Source: Flavobacterium psychrophilum | GTDB lineage: Bacteria > Bacteroidota > Bacteroidia > Flavobacteriales > Flavobacteriaceae | Direction: 5' to 3' | Assembly (NCBI GenBank): GCA_945861915.1 | Contig: CAMAWK010000008.1 | Coordinates: forward strand, 1-30,805 | DNA length: 30,805 nucleotides | Shown: positions 25,444-30,805 of the stretch, piece by piece | Layout of the letters: each line of letters begins with the position of its first letter | Numbering within the stretch: position 1 is the first letter of the stretch | Translations under genes and position numbers: made by a program | The notes under the pieces: model-generated | Told to the model about the DNA's origin: nothing | Seen by the model: the letters and a program-made list of their open reading frames with translations, nothing else | The model's database searches: none

Positions 25444-28065
25444 ATGTCTGAAGGAGAAAAGTTAATTCCTATTAATATTGAAGATGAAATGAAATCAGCT
25501 TACATCGATTATTCGATGTCGGTAATTGTCTCAAGAGCACTTCCTGATGTTAGAGATGGCTTGAAGCCAGTGCATCGAAGAGTTCTTTACGGGATGTATG
25601 ATTTAGGAGTTACCTCAAAGTCGGCTCACAAAAAGTCCGCAAGAATTGTCGGAGAAGTATTAGGAAAATATCATCCACACGGGGATACATCGGTTTATGA
25701 TGCGATGGTTCGTATGGCTCAAGAATGGAGTTTACGTTATTTATTAGTAGACGGTCAAGGTAACTTTGGTTCAGTCGATGGCGATAGTCCAGCAGCGATG
25801 AGATACACCGAAGCAAGAATGCGAAAAATTTCGGAAGAAATCATGGCAGATATTGAAAAAGAAACAGTTGATTTTCAATTAAATTTTGACGATACACTTT
25901 ACGAACCAAAAGTAATGCCAACCAGAGTCCCAACGCTTTTAATTAACGGCGCAACTGGAATTGCAGTAGGGATGGCAACCAATATGCCACCGCATAATTT
26001 AACTGAGGTAATCAACGGAACTTTAGCCTATATCGACAATAATGACATCGAAATAGATGAATTGATGACGCATATCAAAGCACCTGACTTTCCAACTGGA
26101 GGAATTATTTATGGATACGAAGGTGTTCGTGAAGCATTCAAAACGGGTAGAGGTCGAATTGTAATGCGTGCAAAAGTAGGTTTTGAAGAAGTCGATGGAA
26201 GAGAATCTATTATTGTAACCGAAATTCCTTATCAAGTTAATAAAGCGGACATGATTAAACGTACTGCTGATTTAGTTAATGATAAAAAAATTGACGGTAT
26301 TGCCAATATTCGAGATGAATCGGATAGAAACGGAATGCGAATTGTTTATATTTTGAAACGTGATGCTACGCCAAATGTAGTTTTGAATACGCTTTATAAA
26401 TTCACACAATTGCAATCTTCTTTCAGTGTTAATAATATTGCATTAGTAAAAGGGCGTCCGCAAATGTTGAATCTAAAAGATATGATTCATTATTTTGTAG
26501 AACACCGTCATGATGTGGTAGTTCGTAGAACGCAATTCGATTTAAGAAAAGCCGAAGAAAGAGCCCATATTTTAGAAGGTTTAATTATTGCTTCTGACAA
26601 TATAGACGAAGTAATTGCATTAATCAAATCTTCGAAAAATACCGAGGAAGCTAGAGAAAAATTAATCGAAAGATTCAAATTATCAGATATTCAATCGCGG
26701 GCCATTGTCGAAATGCGTTTGCGTCAATTAACAGGTCTGGAACAAGACAAGTTAAGAGCAGAATATGAAGAAATAATGAAATTGATTGCTCATTTACAAG
26801 CCTTATTAGCCGATGTAAATTTGAGAATTGCACTTATCAAAGAAGAATTAATCGAAATTAGAGATAAATATGGCGACGCTCGTCGTTCTTTAATAGAATA
26901 TTCAGGTGGTGATGTAAGTATCGAAGATTTAATTGCCGATGAAAATGTAGTGATTACTATTTCGCATGCAGGTTACATCAAACGTACTAATTTAACAGAA
27001 TATAAAACTCAAAATAGAGGAGGAGTAGGGCAAAAAAGTGCTGGCACAAGAGATCAAGATTTCTTAGAACACATGTTTGTGGCTACTAACCATCAATACA
27101 TGATGTTCTTTACTCAAAAAGGAAAATGCTTTTGGATGCGAGTATATGAAATTCCAGAAGGAAGCAAAACCGCCAAAGGAAGAGCTATTCAGAACTTAGT
27201 AAACATAGAAAGTGACGATAAAGTAAAAGCGTTTATTTGCACTCAAGATTTAAAAGACAAAGAATACACCAATAGCCATAACTTAATAATGGTGACCAAA
27301 AAAGGTCAGGTTAAGAAAACCTCATTAGAAAAGTATTCTAAGCCAAGAGTAAACGGAGTGGCAGCAATTACTATTAAAGAAGGGGATGAATTATTGGCAG
27401 CGAAATTAACCAATGGCGAAAGTCAAATTATAGTAGCGGTTAAGTCTGGAAAATTAGTTCGTTTTGAAGAAACCAAAACTCGCCCGATGGGAAGAACAGC
27501 TTCTGGAGTTCGAGGAATTACCTTGAAAGACGAATCTGACGAAGTAATTGGCATGGTTACTGTAAATGACATGAACAGTGAAATTCTCGTAGTGGCTGAA
27601 AACGGTTACGGAAAACGTTCAAGTTTAGACGAATATCGTATTACAAATCGTGGCGGAAAAGGAGTGAAGACATTGAATATTACCGAAAAAACGGGTAATT
27701 TAATTTCTATTGATTCTGTTACTGATGCCGATGATTTGATGATTATAAACAAATCGGGTTTAACTATCCGAATGGCTGTTGAAGATTTAAGAGTGATGGG
27801 TCGAGCTACACAAGGAGTTAAATTAATTAACATCAAAGGGAACGATTCAATAGCTGCAGTGACCAAAGTAATGAAAGACGATGTAGTAGAAGTTGTTTTA
27901 GATGAAGATGGAAATGTAATTGAAGACACAGTAATCGAAAGAGTGAAGCCTGTTCTAGAAGTTTTAGAGGATGATGGAACAACTTCAGACGATGATGATG
28001 ACGATGAATCTGAAGAAGAATTGGATGATGAATCTGAGGATGATTCTGAAGACGACGACGAATAA
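25444..28065 (+). CDS. gyrA: DNA gyrase subunit A
   Basis: GyrA is the DNA breakage-reunion subunit of gyrase. The 873-residue protein shows [49 protein letters not shown] and catalytic Tyr121 in AMRYTEARM. The C-terminal beta-pinwheel repeats include [10 protein letters not shown], the probable GyrA box, and similar blades. The residue matching E. coli Ser83 is Thr82. The last about 32 residues are an acidic Asp/Glu/Ser tail. The start follows a -7-like TATATTAG near 25393 and is preceded by the divergent clpC gene. The TPR gene begins 44 nt after the stop without an intervening terminator, so the two are probably co-transcribed. Confidence 0.97.
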   Translation: MSEGEKLIPINIEDEMKSAYIDYSMSVIVSRALPDVRDGLKPVHRRVLYGMYDLGVTSKSAHKKSARIVGEVLGKYHPHGDTSVYDAMVRMAQEWSLRYLLVDGQGNFGSVDGDSPAAMRYTEARMRKISEEIMADIEKETVDFQLNFDDTLYEPKVMPTRVPTLLINGATGIAVGMATNMPPHNLTEVINGTLAYIDNNDIEIDELMTHIKAPDFPTGGIIYGYEGVREAFKTGRGRIVMRAKVGFEEVDGRESIIVTEIPYQVNKADMIKRTADLVNDKKIDGIANIRDESDRNGMRIVYILKRDATPNVVLNTLYKFTQLQSSFSVNNIALVKGRPQMLNLKDMIHYFVEHRHDVVVRRTQFDLRKAEERAHILEGLIIASDNIDEVIALIKSSKNTEEAREKLIERFKLSDIQSRAIVEMRLRQLTGLEQDKLRAEYEEIMKLIAHLQALLADVNLRIALIKEELIEIRDKYGDARRSLIEYSGGDVSIEDLIADENVVITISHAGYIKRTNLTEYKTQNRGGVGQKSAGTRDQDFLEHMFVATNHQYMMFFTQKGKCFWMRVYEIPEGSKTAKGRAIQNLVNIESDDKVKAFICTQDLKDKEYTNSHNLIMVTKKGQVKKTSLEKYSKPRVNGVAAITIKEGDELLAAKLTNGESQIIVAVKSGKLVRFEETKTRPMGRTASGVRGITLKDESDEVIGMVTVNDMNSEILVVAENGYGKRSSLDEYRITNRGGKGVKTLNITEKTGNLISIDSVTDADDLMIINKSGLTIRMAVEDLRVMGRATQGVKLINIKGNDSIAAVTKVMKDDVVEVVLDEDGNVIEDTVIERVKPVLEVLEDDGTTSDDDDDDESEEELDDESEDDSEDDDE

Positions 28066-28109
28066 ATGAGTTTTTTTAAAATTTAATAATCAATAATTAA
28101 TTAAATACT

Positions 28110-29390
28110 ATGAAAAGTAAATATGTAATTTTTGCCTCTGCTTTTTTGATTTCTACAGTCACTTTTGCACAAAAAGACCAAATTAAAGCAGCCGATAAAG
28201 CATTAAAAGCGGGAAGTTCTCAAGAGGCAATAACCATTTTACAAGGTGCGGAATCTCTTATTTCAAATGCAACCGATGGTGAAAAAGCACAGTTTTTCTT
28301 TATTAAAGCAAATGCTTTATTAGACCTAGCTAATAAAAAAGTGGAAGAAATAAAAAATCTTTCTTCTGCAGCTAAATCTTACAGCGATTTATTGGCTGTG
28401 GAAAAAGCTTCTGGAAAAGACAAATATTCTGCCCAAGCACAAACTTCTATTGAAGAAATAAAAGGAAAATTGGTAAACATAGCAATTGATAAACAAGCAG
28501 AGTCAAAATTCAAAGAAGCTTCAGAATTATTGTTTCAGGTATATGAATTGGATAAAAGAGATTTGACCAAATTGTATTTTGCGGCTACTTATGCAGTTTA
28601 TGATAAAGAATACGATAAAGCTTTAACCTACTTTGCAGAATTAAAAAAGCAAAATTATACAGGAGAAGAAACTCAATATTATGCTAAAAATGCTATTACA
28701 GAAAAAGAAGATTATTTTGGAAATACAGCTTCAGCTAAAACAGATCGAGATTCAAAAGTAAAATTGAAATTATATAGCGAACCAAGAGAAGAAAAAATCC
28801 CTTCTAAGCGAGGTGAAATATCCAAAAAAGTAGCTTATATATTATCTGAAAAAGGTAACATTCCTGAAGCCAAAATAGCCTTTGAAGAAGCTAAAAAAGA
28901 AAATCCAGATGATGTTAATTTGATTATTACTGAAGCAAATTTGTATTTCAACGAAAAAGATTTTGTAACATATAAAAAATTGTTGACTACTGCATTAGAG
29001 AAAAATCCAAATAATGTAGAGTTGATTTATAATCTTGGAGTTACAAGTCATACCAATAAAGAAATTGATGAGGCAGAAAGATTATATAATAAAGCAATAT
29101 CTATTGATCCAAATTATTCATTGGCATATCTTAATTTAGCAAATATTAAATTAGATAAACGAAATTTAATTACCGATCAGATGAATAAATTAGGCACTTC
29201 AACTATAGATACAAAAAAATATGATTTTTTGAAAAAACAATCTGAAAATATTTTAACTACTGAAGTACTTCCTCTTTTAGAAAAAGCGAATCAATTGGAA
29301 CCTTCTAATGAAGATACAAAATCATTATTAATAAAGGTTTATGGAGCATTAGATTTTACTGATAAAATCAAAGCCTTGAAAGCAAAGTAA
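28110..29390 (+). CDS. Exported tetratricopeptide-repeat protein
   Basis: A 426-residue protein with a signal peptide (ending TFAQ, residue 21), mostly alpha-helical, with TPR motifs spread from about 25 to 420. The clearest pair is NVELIYNLGVTSHTNKEIDEA followed by AERLYNKAISIDPNYSLAYLNLANI. No enzymatic motif is present. It is 44 nt downstream of gyrA in the same direction, a pairing common in Flavobacteria but with no obvious functional link. A strong terminator follows at 29412-29441. It probably acts as a periplasmic protein-interaction scaffold. Confidence 0.85.
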   Translation: MKSKYVIFASAFLISTVTFAQKDQIKAADKALKAGSSQEAITILQGAESLISNATDGEKAQFFFIKANALLDLANKKVEEIKNLSSAAKSYSDLLAVEKASGKDKYSAQAQTSIEEIKGKLVNIAIDKQAESKFKEASELLFQVYELDKRDLTKLYFAATYAVYDKEYDKALTYFAELKKQNYTGEETQYYAKNAITEKEDYFGNTASAKTDRDSKVKLKLYSEPREEKIPSKRGEISKKVAYILSEKGNIPEAKIAFEEAKKENPDDVNLIITEANLYFNEKDFVTYKKLLTTALEKNPNNVELIYNLGVTSHTNKEIDEAERLYNKAISIDPNYSLAYLNLANIKLDKRNLITDQMNKLGTSTIDTKKYDFLKKQSENILTTEVLPLLEKANQLEPSNEDTKSLLIKVYGALDFTDKIKALKAK

Positions 29391-29411
29391 AATATTTTTT
29401 ACTTCTTTTAC

Positions 29412-29441
29412 AAACCGCCTCATGATTGAGGCGGTTTTTTT
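29412..29441 (+). terminator. Rho-independent terminator after the gyrA-TPR operon
   Basis: AAACCGCCTCA (29412-29422) pairs perfectly with TGAGGCGGTTT (29427-29437) around a 4-base loop and runs into a seven-T stretch. Confidence 0.95.
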
Positions 29442-29506
29442 ATGCCTAGTAAATCGATAAACTTAAAACATAAATTTGTAAGAATATTTATTATTTTTTA
29501 TTTAAT

Positions 29507-29542
29507 TTGTGTATTTCATCGATTTTATTGTGTATTTTATCG
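29507..29542 (+). repeat. Two 15-base direct repeats 21 bp apart
   Basis: TTGTGTATTTCATCG (29507-29521) and TTGTGTATTTTATCG (29528-29542) differ at one base. Their 21-bp offset and TTCATCGA-type core resemble the array at 12960-13032. They lie upstream of the CAP lipoprotein gene and may be a binding site for the same kind of regulator. Confidence 0.5.
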
Positions 29543-29597
29543 CATATCTGTATACATTTACAAAGTAATAAAAAACAAGTTCTTATCAATTTATACT

Positions 29598-29673
29598 TAA
29601 AGAAGTTTGCCCCACAATCTACTTTAATAAAAGAAAATATAACTAAAGCAGTTTGCCCCACAATCTACTTTAA
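29598..29673 (+). repeat. Two 30-base direct repeats 46 bp apart
   Basis: Bases 29598-29627 and 29644-29673 match at 29 of 30 positions (24 consecutive bases identical), containing AGTTTGCCCCACAATCTAC. The second copy ends 17 nt before the CAP lipoprotein ATG. The 16-bp spacer is unrelated. There are only two units, so this is not a CRISPR array; a duplicated leader or regulatory element is more likely. Confidence 0.85.
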
Positions 29674-29690
29674 ACTTAACCTACATTATT

Positions 29691-30191
29691 ATGAATGCAA
29701 AATTACTTCGAGTATTATTGCTAGTTGCAACAATATTCACTTTAAACTCATGTTCTTCGGATAGTTCTGAATCTACTGATTCGGATAATTCTAGTGCAAA
29801 AGTTATGAATTATACTTATAATGCTACCGAATTGGAAGCGATGGAGTTAATTAATGAGTACAGAGTAAGTGTAGGATTAAATGCTTTAGAACAAATTAAT
29901 CATATTTCTTTTAAATCAGAAGAGCATGATGATTACATGATTACAAATAATGTGGTTAATCACAATAATTTTGTTTCTAGATCTGAAAACTTAATTTCTG
30001 TTTTGGGAGCTAAAAGAGTGGGGGAAAATGTTGCCTACAATTATAACACTCCAAAAGCAGCTCTTACAGCTTGGTTAAACAGCCCTTCACACAAAGAAAA
30101 TATAGTTGGAAATTATACTCATTTTGGAATTGCTATCAAAACCAATGCGGATGGTAAAAAATATTACACTAATATTTTTGCGAAAATATAA
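29691..30191 (+). CDS. CAP-domain (SCP-like) lipoprotein
   Basis: A 166-residue protein with a lipoprotein signal (TLNSC, lipidated Cys21), a Ser/Asp-rich linker (22-37) and a CAP/SCP domain. ELEAMELINEYRVSVGLNAL starts the fold; His79, Glu112 in RVGENVAYN and His134 in SPSHKENIVGNYTHFGIAI match the cavity residues of the family. Bacterial CAP proteins are exported with diverse or unknown functions; no catalytic activity can be claimed. The lipid anchor places it at the inner or outer membrane. It stands alone, preceded by two sets of direct repeats and facing thrC tail to tail. Confidence 0.88.
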   Translation: MNAKLLRVLLLVATIFTLNSCSSDSSESTDSDNSSAKVMNYTYNATELEAMELINEYRVSVGLNALEQINHISFKSEEHDDYMITNNVVNHNNFVSRSENLISVLGAKRVGENVAYNYNTPKAALTAWLNSPSHKENIVGNYTHFGIAIKTNADGKKYYTNIFAKI

Positions 30192-30261
30192 GTTGAAAAA
30201 ACGCTACTATTTTCCAATTTAACAATCAGAAAAACGATTATTAGTTATTAGTTTTTTACTT

Positions 30262-30805
30262 TTATCCTAAAAAATCTTTCAATTCCTCATAGGTTTTTAT
30301 TTTTGTACTGTTTTTTTCTTTGTTCAATACACTTTCTATTTGAGTCGGAATCGGTAATTTGATACTTAATGCGGGTTCAACTGTATCTAAAAACTTAATT
30401 GGATGCGCTGTTTCTAAGAAAATACCAATTGCATTTTCGTGATTTTGTAACTCTTTTTTCAAACCCAAATAACCTACAGCTCCGTGCGGTTCAGCAATAT
30501 AACCAGTGTTTTTATAAATTGACTGCATCACATCTAAAGTATCCGCATCGGTATATGAAAAAGAAGAAAAATCTTTTTTAAATTCTGCTAAATCATTATT
30601 GTACATTTCTTGAATTCGAACAAAATTACTTGGATTTCCTACATCCATTGCGTTTGAAATAGTTGCTTTAGAAGGTTTAGGGTCATATTTTCCATTTTCC
30701 ATAAATCGAGGCACCGCATCGTTTACATTGGTTGCAGCCACAAAATGTTCTATTGGTAAACCTAATTTTTTAGCAATAATTCCAGCACAAATATTTCCGA
30801 AATTC
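30262..30805 (-). CDS. thrC: Threonine synthase, C-terminal part (cut by window edge)
   Basis: The minus-strand frame is open from the window edge (codon at 30802-30804) to a stop at 30262, giving about 180 C-terminal residues. NFGNICAGIIAKKLGLPIEHFVAATNVNDAVPRF and ISNAMDVGNPSNFVRIQEMY are diagnostic of fold-type II PLP threonine synthase. The enzyme turns O-phosphohomoserine into threonine. The GTG at 30741 is internal, not the start. The N-terminus with the PLP lysine lies outside the window. It converges on the CAP gene with only 70 nt between and no clear terminator. Confidence 0.93.
   Translation of the reverse strand, partial: NFGNICAGIIAKKLGLPIEHFVAATNVNDAVPRFMENGKYDPKPSKATISNAMDVGNPSNFVRIQEMYNNDLAEFKKDFSSFSYTDADTLDVMQSIYKNTGYIAEPHGAVGYLGLKKELQNHENAIGIFLETAHPIKFLDTVEPALSIKLPIPTQIESVLNKEKNSTKIKTYEELKDFLG

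Noticed and set aside
25687..25689. Thr82 in GyrA (equivalent to E. coli Ser83) as a quinolone-resistance mutation
   Set aside because: Thr at this place is, to my knowledge, the usual residue in Flavobacterium GyrA, so it is not evidence of acquired resistance.
29598..29673. CRISPR array
   Set aside because: There are only two repeat units, a 16-bp spacer, and no cas genes in the window.
29507..29764. 85-codon plus-strand frame overlapping the CAP gene start
   Set aside because: It runs through both repeat sets, has no domain-like composition and overlaps the well-supported CAP lipoprotein in another frame.

Overview
This AT-rich window reads as a chromosomal segment from a member of the Bacteroidota, most likely Flavobacteriaceae and close to Flavobacterium. 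The support is a type IX secretion (T9SS) type A sorting tail on a secreted protein, several TAnnTTTG promoter -7 boxes with little Shine-Dalgarno signal, DUF5916, DUF1223 and DM13 family proteins, and a clpC / gyrA / TPR-protein neighbourhood. Most genes are intact core or envelope genes. Positions 7.1-15 kb hold the decayed, duplicated and regulatory oddities.

Layout. (1) 1-7111 (+) is one very compact operon: the 3' end of an outer-membrane beta-barrel gene, a pyridine-nucleotide FAD oxidoreductase, a NapH/NosR-like membrane polyferredoxin, a small MORN-repeat protein, two GT2 glycosyltransferases (one DPM-like, one cellulose-synthase-like) and a GT-C polyprenol-sugar-type mannosyltransferase. 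Junctions overlap by 17 or 1 nt or are separated by 1-11 nt. (2) 7127-8695 (-) is a hybrid histidine kinase broken by one in-frame TAA in the N-box of its ATPase domain. (3) 9060-11029 (+) encodes a secreted DUF1223 thioredoxin-like protein followed by lipoprotein MsrA and MsrB, in the Trx-MsrA-MsrB domain order of the fused neisserial protein PilB. Secreted YHS and DM13/T9SS proteins follow. (4) 12529-12717 is a truncated second copy of the 3' end of the pseudouridine synthase gene that is intact at 15008-15709. Between the two copies lie a stand-alone receiver protein, an H-NOX gas sensor, a decayed small reading frame where a kinase might have been, and a single-domain mannose-6-phosphate isomerase-type cupin. 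The receiver/H-NOX operon is preceded by direct repeats on a 21-bp period.

(5) 15008-18002 (-) carries the RluA-type pseudouridine synthase, panB, and a fused RimB-like/RimK-like ATP-grasp ligase, followed upstream by tRNA-Gly(TCC) and its terminator. (6) 18582-22596 (+) has a DUF5916/CBM9-like outer-membrane protein and gpmI. gpmI is convergent with clpC (22629-25181, -) and its terminator hairpin lies inside the last codons of clpC. (7) gyrA with an acidic tail and a periplasmic TPR protein follow on +, ended by a strong terminator. A CAP-domain lipoprotein preceded by two kinds of direct repeats comes next, and then the 3' part of thrC (-), cut by the window edge.

Working together (inference): the first operon couples electron transfer at the membrane to surface-glycan assembly. 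The DUF1223-MsrA-MsrB set would be an envelope methionine-sulfoxide repair unit. The receiver/H-NOX pair would be an NO- or O2-responsive signalling unit whose kinase is missing locally. The candidates for undescribed biology are the redox-glycan operon, the split PilB-like repair set, and the 21-bp-phased repeats before two separate genes.
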